Position numbers and translations under genes: made by a program
Notes under the pieces: model-generated
The model's input: the letters and a program-made list of their open reading frames with translations, nothing else
What the model was told of the DNA's origin: nothing
Database searches by the model: none
DNA from: Diplolepis rosae
Lineage: Eukaryota; Arthropoda; Insecta; Hymenoptera; Diplolepididae
Direction: 5' to 3'
Assembly: GCA_030998225.1 (NCBI GenBank)
Contig: JAPYXD010000755.1
Location: 2,963,501-3,027,500 of the forward strand
Length of the DNA: 64,000 nucleotides
Shown: piece by piece, positions 53,985-64,000 of the stretch
How positions within the stretch are numbered: the stretch's first letter is position 1
How the letters are laid out: each line of letters begins with the position of its first letter

Positions 53985-56740
53985 TTCAGTTGATTTGTAG
54001 TCCAGTGCATTTAGGAAATTTTTATAGGGGTGACCCACCATATTTGTATAAATTTTTTCTCTTACCCTCCGTTCGAAAGGGTCTCTCTCGGTGAGTTTAA
54101 CCCCAAGTTTTCGCACCCCTAAATCTAACCCTTTCGGCGCCATCTTGGATTTTGTGTTTTTTTTTTAATTTTCATATCTCGCGTTGTAATTATCGCACAG
54201 TCATAAACTTGGCGTCTTTGAATTTGTTTTGAGTTATATTTTCAATGATGTTGAATGACAAAAAACTGTGCGTTCAACGGGTAAAAAGTTATTGCCCTTC
54301 AAAGTCGACAGAACGACTTAGCAAAAAGTTTTTTTTCTTTTTCGGATCCTATCTTTTTTCCAGTCCACCTGACGCTTTTTCGTAACAGAACTTTATCAAA
54401 TATGAAGTAATTCCTAGCATTAAAAAAAAAAATTATCCCGATACGACCATTTCTCGACCGTCAATCCACGCGCAAAGTTGCTATGTTCTGCGTGGGCCTT
54501 CGATACACGCTGGATAACGCTCGCGCTCCGCGCTGCATTTCGTCGCAATACGACTTGTCCCTCGTACATTTATTAAAATAAACGATTGTTCTGCATCATA
54601 CGTTGTTAAAATATGCCCATTTGTTTAATAAAAATTTTGTTGGAGTGGATTTTTATTTAAAAATTCATCACTTCGATGGTATTAATGATAACTCTTCATT
54701 CTTTCCGAATTTTATTCAATTACACAATTGCTATTAGTTTAAAATTCATTGGTACAGTAAGAAATTTCTTTTTCTGAACGGAGAACTGTATTTACATTCA
54801 AACAATTAATATTTCAACGGGTTTTACCTTCAAAAACATATTTTTTTCTGCTTTTTCTGAACTTAATTCCACACCACCCTTGAGGTAGAGTTCACGGACT
54901 AATTATTAACTATTCTTTTCAAATACTATTCGATTAGACGACTGCGTTTTGTTAGTAGTTTATTAGTACATCAAATAATTCCTTTTTTGTACTCGGAACT
55001 ATGACAAAACCGTTATCTTATTCATAACAGTGTTTGGAATCGAATTTCGGGATGCGATACTGTGTCTGCGATTTGTGGAATGGGCAAAAAAAAAATTGAT
55101 GTGATTAATAAGAACGTTTACCTTCAAAAAGGACTCAAACTATTTGGAAAAAGCAACCCTGGACAAAACAGCATCGCTGCAGCTGGAGAATCGGTATTTA
55201 TTGCGCTGTATGGAGGAAATGAAAGCGACTCTTCCATCGATCAGTTGCGCTACAAAATGTTTTCGCGAGCTGGCCTGAAAACCAAAACCGACTTATCACG
55301 TTTACTTCCCACGAGCTCAGCAGCGAGGCAACATTCCCTTCGAACATATCATCAAATACAAAAGTGGATCGGTGAAGAGAAAAATGCACTTAACTGGGGA
55401 TGGAAAGAACGGAACGGAGTTTTGGAGCCAATGACAACCGATCAGGAACCGATACCACGCATACTTCTGGACATTGTATCCTGTGGATGTACAACCAACT
55501 GTAGCAGGGCCTGTGGATGTCGAAATGCAGGTTTGAAATGTTCTGTTTTGTGCAAGATTTGCTATGGAGAAACCTGCACAAACGCGAAAGAAGATGTAGA
55601 GGATTCGAATGACGAAGATTACGAAGTTGATGACGAATTTCCAGCGATGGTACCTTTACCCAGATTAAGTGCTTCGTTGAAAAGAAAAGCAAGACTGTGA
55701 GAAGTGAAAAAGAAAAGGAAAAGAAAAGCAAACCTATGTGGATGAGAATGACAGTTTTTGTAATATCATGACAGAGTGAGAAATTCACTAAAGAAAAAGT
55801 AAATACTGTGGAGTAGGCCTATCGGGGAAACCACATAAAAGTACGCGCCGTGAACTCTACCTCAAGGGTGGTGTGGAATTATGTTCAGAAAAAGTAGAAA
55901 AAAATATGTTTTTGAAGGTAAAACTCGTTGAAATATTAATTTTTTCAATGTAAATACAGTTCTCCGTTCAGAAAAAGAAATTTTTTACTGTACCAATGAA
56001 TTTTAAACCAATAGAAATTGTGTAATTGAATAAAATTCGGAAAGAATGAAAAATTATCATTAAGACCATCGAAATGATGAATTTTTAAATAAAAATCCAC
56101 TCCAACAAAATTTTTATTAAACAAATGGGCATACTTCAACAACGTATGATGCAGAACAATCGTTTATTTTAATAAATGAACGAGGGACAAGTCGTATTGC
56201 GACGAAATGCAGCGCGGAGCGCGAGCGTTATCCAGCGTGTATCGAAGGCCCACGCAGAACATAGCAACTTTGCGCGTGGATTGACGGTCGAGAAATGGTC
56301 GTATCGGGATAATTTTTTTTTTTTTAAATGCTAGGAATTACTTCATATTTGATAAAGTTCTGTTACGAAAAAGCGTCAGGTGGATTGGAAAAAAGATAGG
56401 AGCCGAAATGGAAAAAAAACTTTTGCTAAGTCGTTCTGTCGACTTTGAAGGGCAATAACTTTTTACCCGTTGAACGCACAGTTTTTTGTCGTTCAACATC
56501 ATTAAAAATATAACTCAAAACAAATCCAAAGACACCAAGTTTATGATTGTGCGATAATTACAACGCGAGATATGAAAATTGAACAAAAAAACACAAAATC
56601 CAAGATGGCGGTGAAGGGTTAGTTTTAGGGGTACGCAAACTTGGGGTTAAACTCACCGAGAAAGACCCTTTCGAACGGGGGGTAAGAAAAAAAACGTATA
56701 CAAAAGTGGTGGGTCAATTCCTAAATCCACTGGACTATTG
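53985..56740. mobile_element. Long-inverted-repeat element carrying a CXC-domain ORF
   Basis: Arms of roughly 0.9 kb (about 53985-54897 and 55846-56740) are inverted and similar: AGTCCAGTG.ATTTAGGAA, TTATTGCCCTTCAAAGTCGA, CAATCCACGCGCAAAGTTGC and GGTAGAGTTCACGG recur in mirror order. The arms show substitutions and indels, so the element is not brand new. The 950-bp interior holds one open gene piece. I could not define a target duplication, so the class is open. Confidence 0.75.
55062..55700 (+). CDS. C-terminal part of a FEN/XPG-like nuclease-CXC domain protein
   Basis: The frame is open from 55005 to 55700; the first ATG is at 55080, but homology-like sequence begins before it, so the 5' end is truncated or on another exon (a CATAACAG acceptor-like site lies near 55030). 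The start GCDTVSAICGMGKKK resembles the helix-hairpin-helix motif of FEN1/XPG nucleases. A central LLPTSSAARQHSLRTYHQIQ and LNWGWKERNG follow, then a Cys-rich TSO1-like CXC motif (CGCTTNCSRACGCRNAGLKC, then CxxC and a last Cys). This combination occurs in multicopy insect and cnidarian genes of unknown function. CXC motifs bind zinc and often DNA. The nuclease assignment is inference because the catalytic part is absent. Confidence 0.6.
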   Translation: MSAICGMGKKKIDVINKNVYLQKGLKLFGKSNPGQNSIAAAGESVFIALYGGNESDSSIDQLRYKMFSRAGLKTKTDLSRLLPTSSAARQHSLRTYHQIQKWIGEEKNALNWGWKERNGVLEPMTTDQEPIPRILLDIVSCGCTTNCSRACGCRNAGLKCSVLCKICYGETCTNAKEDVEDSNDEDYEVDDEFPAMVPLPRLSASLKRKARL

Positions 56741-57205
56741 GGTATGCCATCTAAATCCTCTTGCAAATATTTCTTATAATAGTTTATGTTATATTGTATG
56801 TGATGAATTTAATACCTTTCAGTGTTTCCAGTGTGAAATGCTAGTAATAATGACATGAAATTTAAATAGTACGATGTTTATCAATCAGGTAAGTAGAAAA
56901 AATATTCTCATTTGTGCGTGTGCCAATTCCAACAAAATAATGTTTGAAACATATTAGAAGCTACAATCCTCAGTAAATATGGCATTTTTAATGACCCTAA
57001 CTTTCAATAACTTCATGGAGCTATCAAAATATGACAACTAGAGAAAATACAACAAAACTTTTCTTCCAAATCGAAAGTATAAAGTTTCTACCTCGGCAAT
57101 TACAGCGATTAAGTTACCTATTCAAAATAAACATTCTAGAATATACTATCTAGTTATTACATATTGCGTCATTTAACGTAATCAAAACGAGAAAAGGACC
57201 TGATC
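56741..57205. other. Spacer without a recognised gene
   Basis: AT-rich sequence with no ORF or repeat recognised. Confidence 0.45.
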
Positions 57206-58150
57206 ACAGGAAGGCCATGCGTCTCAGAAGGAGAAGTCGATTCTTCGAAATTGAGGAGAGGGAATTGGAAGTTCGCGAAATAAAAGTATTACAAGTTTCG
57301 TAAATTCATATATTTGAGAGAATAAAATAATGTGATATCATTTGGTTCTCTTAAACTCACGAATATCGGAAACGAATAATAAGAATATTTTATGAAAATT
57401 TATAAATTATAAAAACAGAATAAAAACAAATTTTCAAAAACTAGTAATTTTTTAAAATCAAACTTCCTTTTTAAAAAAAATAAACAAATTATTATTTACA
57501 ATTAAGAAAATGAGGCTAGAACTTTGGTAATAACAACTTGAATCTTTAAAACATGTGAAAAAAATTGTCTTATGTTGCTCCTACATGTAAACGATGGACA
57601 AGGTCACTGAAAGGCCATGCGTCTCAGAAGAAGTCGATTCTTCCAAATTGAGGAGAGGGAATTGGTAGTTCGCGAAATAAAAGTATTACAAGTTTCGTAA
57701 ATTCGTAAATTTAAGAGAATAAAATAATTTGATATCATTTCGTTCTCTTAATCTCACGAATATCTCAAACGAATAATAAGAATATTTTATGAAAATTTAT
57801 AAATTATAAGAACAGAATAAAATAAAATTTAAAAAAACTAGTAGTCGATTCTTCAATCTTGAGGTGAGGGAAGTGGTAGTTCGCGAAATAAAAGTATTAC
57901 TAGTTTCGTATAGTTTCGTAAAGTTGTAAATTTAAGAGAATTGGATAAGGTGATATCATTTGGTTCTCTTAAACTCACGAACTTTTGAAACGAATAAAGT
58001 GAATATTTAATGAAAATTTATAAATTATGAAAACAGTTAAAATAAAATTAAGAAAAGCTAGTCATTTTTGAAAATTAAATTTCCTTTTCCAAAGCATCAA
58101 CAAATTATTGTTTACAATTAAGAAAATGAGGCTAGAATTTTTGTAATAAC
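57206..58150. repeat. Three diverged direct repeats
   Basis: Blocks at about 57211, 57609 and 57842 share GGCCATGCGTCTCAGAAG (first two), TCGATTCTTC, GGTAGTTCGCGAAATAAAAG and CGTAAATT. The first two units are about 400 bp apart and the third is partial. The right-hand unit forms part of the outer palindrome arm. Confidence 0.7.
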
Positions 58151-61100
58151 AATTTGAATCATTAAAACATGTAGGAAAAATTTTATTTCAATATTTCAGA
58201 AAATTTAATGCGGTGACATTCAGCGAGAAAAAATATTTGATTGAAACAAGATAAATAAATGGCTTGAAAGGCTTTTTTTGATCCAAATAATTTTTCTTTT
58301 GATTAAAAACCATTTGTTCAATTGAAACCGAATATCTTTGGGCCAAATAAATATTTATTCAAATTAAATAAATTTTACTAAAACTTTTGTAATAAAAATT
58401 TGATTCTTTAATATGTGAACAAATTTTATTCCAATATTTCAGAAAATTGACGTGTCGTAAAACAAAGACAGAAAATTAAAAATCAAAATTTATTCAATTG
58501 AGAATTATGGTTCTAATGAATTGAGGGCGCCGATGCAAGAACGACACAAAATTTCCTGGACTAACGCAGAATGGCCCCCTAAATACATCCATACTTGTGT
58601 AAAAATTTCAATGTACAGAAGATATATTTCAATGGGCTGGTTTAATCTGTGTTCCCGTAATAAAGAATACAATTTATATAGAAAGGTTTCTAAAACTATG
58701 GGTCTTGCTTGTCTCGTGGTCCTGAAATAAACTGGTAATTGTTACCTTTCTTCATGACTGTAGAATCACAGCACAGTGGGTCCACTCATATAGGAGAAAA
58801 GGGGAACGAATTATAATGTTTGCTATCAAAAAGTGGCGGTGCTATTGTCGCTACCGATGTTATGTTTAATCTGTTGTAACCACAGCAACCATATCATTGC
58901 CAGTTGAAATAATACAGCCGATGCTCATTTTACTCAACTACCGTTCGAAGCACCTCAAGCGTCGGTGATATATTTATACATTTCAGGTTAACCCACTGAA
59001 GCATTGTGATGCCCTGTCGTCGACAACGTTTTACTCAACTCCTTACTATTTCCTATGTAACGTTTATTGATATTCACCTTGGGTCAATAAGTATTTATCC
59101 AATTCATTTTACCCGACTAGGATTTAATAAATGTTCAAATGTCCTTAAGTCCCAAGTTTAATCAACAGAGTTGAGTAAAATTACTACAACTATTTTTCTC
59201 CGTGTAATAGTACAGTATTTAACTGTTTATTCAAATTCATATTTAAAAATTCTTGTATATTTATTCTTTCACAAATTATTTTCAACTTTAAATCATTTAA
59301 ATTTATGAAGTGGTTTTCATATAATATATTTCAAAATTTTCCGCTCTTTAGAATACATTGGGTTGGGGGGACGGGGGTTTCGTTTGCATTGATATTAGTT
59401 CCTACTATCAAAACTTGGCGGCGCTGATTCTCATTCACAGTGCGGCCACTACCATGTATTTTAGGAGGGTACTTAAAAAAGTGAAAATGAGCATCAGCGC
59501 CGCCAAGTTTTGATAGCAAGAACTAATATCAATGCAAATGAAACCCCCGTCCCTCCAACCCAATGTGTTCTAAAGAGCGTAAAATTTTGAGATATATTGC
59601 ATGACATCCATTTCATAAATTTAAATGATTTAAAGTTGAAAATAATTTGTGAAAGAATAAATATACAAGAATTTTTAAATATGAATTTGAATAAACAGTT
59701 AAATACTGTACTATTACACGGAGAAAAATAGTTGGAGTAATTTTACTCAACTCTGTAGATTAAACTTGGGACGTAAGGACATTTGAACATTTATTAAATC
59801 CTAGTCGGGTAAAATGAATTTGGTAAATACCTAATTCACCCAAAGTGAATATCAATAAGCGTTACATAGGAAATAGTAAGGAGTTGAGTAGAACGTTGTC
59901 GACGACAGGGCATTACAATGCGTCAGTGGGTTAACCTGGAATGTATAAATATATCACCGACGCTTGAGGTGCTTCGAACGGTAGTTGAGTAAAATGAGCA
60001 TCGGATGTATTATTTCAACTGGCAATGATATGGTTGCTATGGTTACAACAGTTTAAAAATAACATCCGTAGCGACAATAGCGCTGCCACTTGTTGATAGC
60101 AAACATTATAATTCCTTCCCCTTTTCTCCTATATGAGTGGACCCACTGTGTGTAGAATGCTGTTATGTCAACTTAGGTAAAGTCAAATGCACTGTGTTAT
60201 ATTCCAGAATATTATTAATAAATCACTGTCACTATATCAATAAGATCATTCCTGAGACAATGGTTATAAAGCGATAAATTAGTACTGGAAAAATGAATCA
60301 ACGAATGGTGGGGATAAAAGATGTGAGGAGTCCGAAACAACCAATCCTTCCGTGAGGCCAGCAAGTGCCAGCTAGCGGCTTTATCCTTCATCTATGAATG
60401 AAACGATCTCTTCTGGCCTCACCTAAGGATTGGTTGGTTCGGACTCCCCACTTCTTTTATCCCCACCATTCGTTGATTCATTTTTATAAAACTAATTTAT
60501 CGCTTTATAACCATTGTCTCAGGAACGATCTTACTGATATAGAGACAGTGAGTTATTAAAAATATACATTAAAATTTTAACACAAGTATGGATGTATTTA
60601 GGGGGCCATTCTGTATGCGTCCAGCAAATTTTGTGTCGTTCTTGCATCGGCGCTCTCAATTCATCAGAACCATAATTCTCAATTTAATAAATTTTGATGT
60701 TTAATTTTCTGTCTTTGTTTTACGACACGTCAATTTTCTGAAATATTGGAATAAAATTTGTCCAGATATTAAAGAATCAAATTGTTATTGCAAAATTTTT
60801 AGTAAAATTTATTTGATTTGAATAAATATTTATTTGGCTCAAATATATTCGAGTTAAATTGAACAAATGGTTTTTAATCTAAAGAAAAATTATTTGGATA
60901 AAAAAAAGCCTTTCAAACCATTTATTTATCTTGTTTCAATCAAATATTTTTTCTCGCTGAATGTCACCGCATTGAATTGTCTGAAATATTGCAATAAAAT
61001 TTTTCCTACATGTTTTAATAATTGAAATTGTTATTACAAAAATTCTAGCCTCATTTTCTTAATTGTAAACAATAATTTGCTGATGCTTTGGAAAAGGAAG

Positions 61101-61275
61101 TTTAATTTTCAAAAATTACTAGCTTTTGTTAATTTTATTTCATTCGGTTTTTATAATTTATAAATTTTCAAAAAATATCCTCATTATTCGTTTCAGATAT
61201 TCATGAGTTTAAGAGAGCCAAATGATATCACTATATTTTTTTCTTATAAACTTACGAATTTACGAAACTAATAAT
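57672..61275. mobile_element. Large palindromic (fold-back type) element
   Basis: Left arm 57672-59438 and right arm 59481-61275 are inverted around a 42-bp spacer. Matching landmarks include GCCGATGCAAGAACGACACA, GGACCCACT/AGTGGGTCC, the CTGTCGTCGACAACGTT block, and the inner CTTGGCGGCGCTGAT facing ATCAGCGCCGCCAAG. The right arm carries an extra nested element at 60.21 kb and the left arm has extra sequence near 58.6-58.75 kb. A single-arm relative lies at 23.86 kb. No coding sequence; ORFs at 58521 and 59331 are incidental. Confidence 0.82.
60210..60563. mobile_element. Nested palindromic MITE
   Basis: About 354 bp forming one long hairpin: ATCACTGTC.CTATATCA, AATGAATCAACGAATGGTGG and CAATCCTTCCGTGAGG face their inverse copies around a centre near 60385. 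It interrupts the right arm of the larger palindrome, so it inserted later. It is flanked by TTA/TAA-type sequence; the exact target duplication is not resolved. Confidence 0.75.
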
Positions 61276-61295
61276 ACTTTTGAAGAAATTTTCTG

Positions 61296-61390
61296 TGAAA
61301 AAAGGAACGCTTCCACTCCGCTGGGTATCGAGCCCAGGACTTTTCGATTGCCGGTCCAATGCTCTATCATCTGAGCTACAGAGGTTCCCC
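61296..61390 (-). repeat. tRNA-derived SINE-like head, best preserved copy
   Basis: The minus strand gives CTCTG (acceptor), GTAGCTCAGATGATAGAGC (D-arm), an anticodon arm TTGGA-CCGGCAA-TCGAA with loop triplet GGC, the T-arm CTGGG-CTCGATA-CCCAG, and CGGAG (acceptor). The acceptor has 5 bp and the anticodon stem one mismatch. It matches the heads at 13.87 and 14.19 kb and their flanking GAACGCTTCC. Ala-type SINE head or tRNA pseudogene. Confidence 0.68.
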
Positions 61391-61402
61391 ACAACTTTTC
61401 TC

Positions 61403-62323
61403 ACAGAATCTGTTCGAAGAATCGACTTCTAACAAGGAATGTTTTTCAGGTGTCCGCCTCCGATTTTTTTCTCTTTTAAATATGTGATAGAGCATCAAAA
61501 ACTAAGCAACACGTGTTTTTTCTTATCTGCCCAAAATAGGTTTTAAGGATTGAAATGAGCCCCTGAAGTTTCACTCAAAAATGGTATTTTTATTATTTTA
61601 AGCACTTATAGCCGACCGATTTGAATGAAACTGGGCAGTAATTATGTGTACGTCAAAATATAATTGACAGATAGTGCAACTATTATTTTTCGCCCTTATT
61701 ATGGGTAAAACTACCCTTAGTCGTATATACCCCTAATAAAAAATCTTGCTTAAATATGAAAATAGATTATTTTTAATGAATAAATAATTTTACTCTTGTT
61801 AAATAATACAATAGAAAGAAGTTTTGGAAACAAACTATATGAATATTTTTGTAATAGTTAATTTGGCATGGGGTCAGTTTTGATACGGATTTATTTTTTT
61901 AATTAAGTGATAGAACACATAAAAAATACAAAAGGCAAACGTTTCGGCCACAAATGGGGGCCCTCTTCAGTGCCAATTAGCTTAATAGTAACCTTTAAAT
62001 ATTTATTAACTAAGACATGCAACTTAATAATTATTGTATTTTTTGTTTTTTTCTTTTTTTCCTTTGCTTATTGATATTAGAAAAAGATAGAGTAAACATG
62101 CGGAAAGACTTATGGGTAAGCGAGTTCCTAGGTGTGAAGGAACCAGACCGTTCCAAAAACTGTTCCAACGAGTAATCCTCTCCGACAGGAACCGTGAAAA
62201 ATGCGACCGCGGAACGCACTCTCTCAAGGGCACATATATAAACACAATTATTTCACCAAAGAAAGAAACAACACGATGGAGAATATAACGTGGATCCTTG
62301 GTAAAGCACGCACAGCAAACCAC
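61403..62323. other. Spacer without a recognised gene
   Basis: It contains one hammerhead-like motif (listed separately). Minus-strand ORFs at 62024-62329 have no recognisable domain. Confidence 0.4.
61933..61975 (-). ncRNA. Hammerhead-ribozyme-like core
   Basis: The minus strand reads CTGAAGAG, then GGCC facing GGCC across an 8-9-nt loop, then GAAACGTTTGCC. It has the same order and the same single extra G as the motifs at 475 and 53575. The 3' half and flanks resemble 27.1 kb and, more weakly, 53.3 kb, suggesting one dispersed family. Confidence 0.4.
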
Positions 62324-64000
62324 ACACATTCACGAGCACCAGAAGTAAAGGACACTGAAGTTAAAACAATAAGAACGATGTAATTGGTACGGAAAAATTT
62401 TTATTTTGTATTTTCTCCGAAGCCGCAGAGATGACAGACGAAAGTAAGTCCACCACTCTGCCACATGGCTAAAAGAAAACTGATTTGGGAAGAAGTCGTA
62501 TTTAGGAAGACTAGTGTTCAGAGTTTGACGTGTATAGAAAGCATTCTCCAGATAGGTCAGGTTCCAACACCAAGGGTTATACACAGTAAAACCTTTATTT
62601 TTAATGTCCCCGGCACTTGAGATTATTATATGCTCAAGCGTCCGACAAAAGCAAAGACCCACCACATGTTCGAAAAACTCTGTAAGGAAAGGCACTCACT
62701 ACGGTCCCGACGTCGTAAAAATTGTACACATTTCTGTGGATATAGAAAGTAAAATGCAACTAAAGTGGAAATTCACGAAAAATTAATTTCCTGGTTTTTC
62801 GAAACCTCTGATTCTTAATAAATGGAACCCGGAAAAATACAATATTAAGTTTATAAGTATGATGTCCGAGTTTTTCAGATTATAAGACTGTTGTAAAGTG
62901 GCAAAATATTACGAGAGTTATTCGAACTCTGACTTAAATAGAGTGGCCAATTAATACAGTAGCACTACGGATTCTAAGACTGATAAAAAATGGCCAAGTA
63001 ATGCGCGAGCACTTCGGACTCTAATTCTGAGTAAGGTGGCCAAGTAATGCGCGAGCTCTTCGGACTCAGATTTTCAGTAAGGTGGCCAACTTGGCCACTT
63101 TATATAAAAATCCTGTACTAAGAATTCGCGCATTACTTTGCCTCCTTATTTAGGTCAGACTTCGTTTGATCTCGCGTATTACGCGGCTATTTTTGCATTT
63201 ATATCAGTCCTGACGTCCATTGAACTCGCGCATTACTTGGCCACCTTACTGAAAATCTGAGTCCGAAGAGCTCGCGCATTACTTGGCCACCTTACTCAGA
63301 ATTAGAGTCCGAAGTGCTCGCGCATTACTTGGCCATTTTTTATCAGTCTTAGAATCCGTAGTGCTACTGTATTAATTGGCCACTCTATTTAAGTCAGAGT
63401 TCGAATAACTCTCGTAATATTTTGCCACTTTACAACAGTCTTATAATCTGAAAAACTCGGACATCATACTTATAAACTTAATATTGTATTTTTCCGGGTT
63501 CCATTTATTAAGAATCAGAGGTTTCGAAAAACCAGGAAATTAATTTTTCGTGAATTTCCACTTTAGTTGCATTTTACTTTCTATATCCACAGAAATGTGT
63601 ACAATTTTTACGACGTCGGGACCGTAGTGAGTGCCTTTCCTTACAGAGTTTTTCGAACATGTGGTGGGTCTTTGCTTTTGTCGGACGCTTGAGCATATAA
63701 TAATCTCAAGTGCCGGGGACATTAAAATAAGGTTTTACTGTGTATAACCCTTGGTGTTGGAACCTGACCTATCTGGAGAATGCTTTCTATACACGTCAAA
63801 CTCTGAACACTAGTCTTCCTAAATACAACTTCTTCCCAAATCAGTTTTCTTTTAGCCATGTGGCAGAGTGGTGGACTTACTTTCGTCTGTCATCTCTGCG
63901 GCTTCGGAGAAAATACAAAATAAAAATTTTTCCGTACCAATTACATCGTTCTTATTGTTTTAACTTCAGTGTCCTTTACTTCTGGTGCTCGTGAATGTGT
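62324..64000. repeat. Near-perfect palindrome, at least 765 bp per arm, running off the window
   Basis: 62324-63089 is the inverse of 63237-64000 with only a few differences (for example GTCGTATTT against GTTGTATTT, and TTTATTTTTAAT against CCTTATTTTAAT). The arms surround a 147-bp spacer. Near the centre, units of about 50-55 bp (GTGGCCAAGTAATGCGCGAG, CTTCGGACTC) repeat. Mirror ORFs (62604-62786 and 63540-63722, identical 60-aa products) are by-products. It could be a young fold-back element, a recent inverted duplication, or an assembly artefact. Confidence 0.88.

Noticed and set aside
53808..54143. 111-codon minus-strand ORF at the left arm of the CXC element
   Set aside because: It spans the boundary of the inverted repeat and has no recognisable motif; the matching arm does not preserve the frame.
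62330..63994. Mirror-image ORFs of 121, 84 and 60 codons
   Set aside because: They are duplicated by the palindrome, in opposite strands, with no recognisable domain or splice context.

Overview
The window looks like insect (at least arthropod) nuclear DNA: very AT-rich, intron-bearing, almost free of host genes, and packed with eukaryotic mobile DNA (Ty3/gypsy and other LTR elements, a mariner, a hAT derivative, a CMC/TNP2-like transposase pseudogene, tRNA-derived SINEs, fold-back and palindromic elements). No bacterial gene, operon or CRISPR array is visible. A hymenopteran is possible, but nothing in the sequence proves the order.

Layout. 1-5.4 kb: short repeats, a hammerhead-like motif and a decayed minus-strand Ty3/gypsy element. 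5.7-6.8 kb: a broken mariner. 7.8-9.9 kb: TA microsatellite and a long inverted repeat. 11.5-12.5 kb: the only clear host gene, the first two coding exons of an F-box protein on the minus strand. 13-16.4 kb: tandem SINE-bearing repeats, two candidate exons and a dispersed repeat. 18.2-22.4 kb: a CMC/TNP2-like transposase pseudogene split by a 2.1 kb LTR-like insertion with a 4-bp target duplication. 23.8-27.5 kb: palindromic repeats and SINEs. 27.6-29.3 kb: a 1.7 kb solo LTR. 29.7-51.0 kb: a giant LTR retrotransposon. 51.4-52.1 kb: a hAT derivative. 53.5-53.7 kb: a structured RNA-like segment. 54.0-56.7 kb: an element with roughly 0.9 kb inverted repeats around a CXC-domain ORF. 57.2-61.4 kb: nested palindromes. 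62.3 kb to the end: a nearly perfect palindrome that runs off the window.

The most interesting object is the retrotransposon at 29,718-51,048. It has about 838-bp LTRs (about 99.3% identical by eye), a 4-bp ATAT target duplication, a tRNA-Gly-like primer site and a polypurine tract. A 4.8 kb fold-back element with a 9-bp target duplication interrupts its integrase; without it the retroelement is about 16.5 kb. Downstream of gag-pol it carries a cassette that I do not know from any LTR element: a CARD (death-fold) ORF, the start of a second glycoprotein-like ORF, three tandem RNA hairpins with a compensatory change, a dsRBD plus zinc-knuckle ORF, an Env-like ORF, two intact cysteine-rich ORFs, and a second, intact dsRBD plus zinc-knuckle ORF. 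Six of these ORFs have an AG 3' splice-acceptor-like sequence 1-16 nt before the ATG, and the LTR carries a strong donor-like GTAAGT. This suggests a complex-retrovirus-like plan in which one leader is spliced to many accessory genes. Interference with apoptosis (CARD) and RNAi (dsRBD) is an attractive inference, not something the sequence proves.

Gag, pol, CARD and env of this copy contain stops or frameshifts, whereas the three distal small ORFs are open. All coordinates and identities come from reading by eye; no alignment was run.
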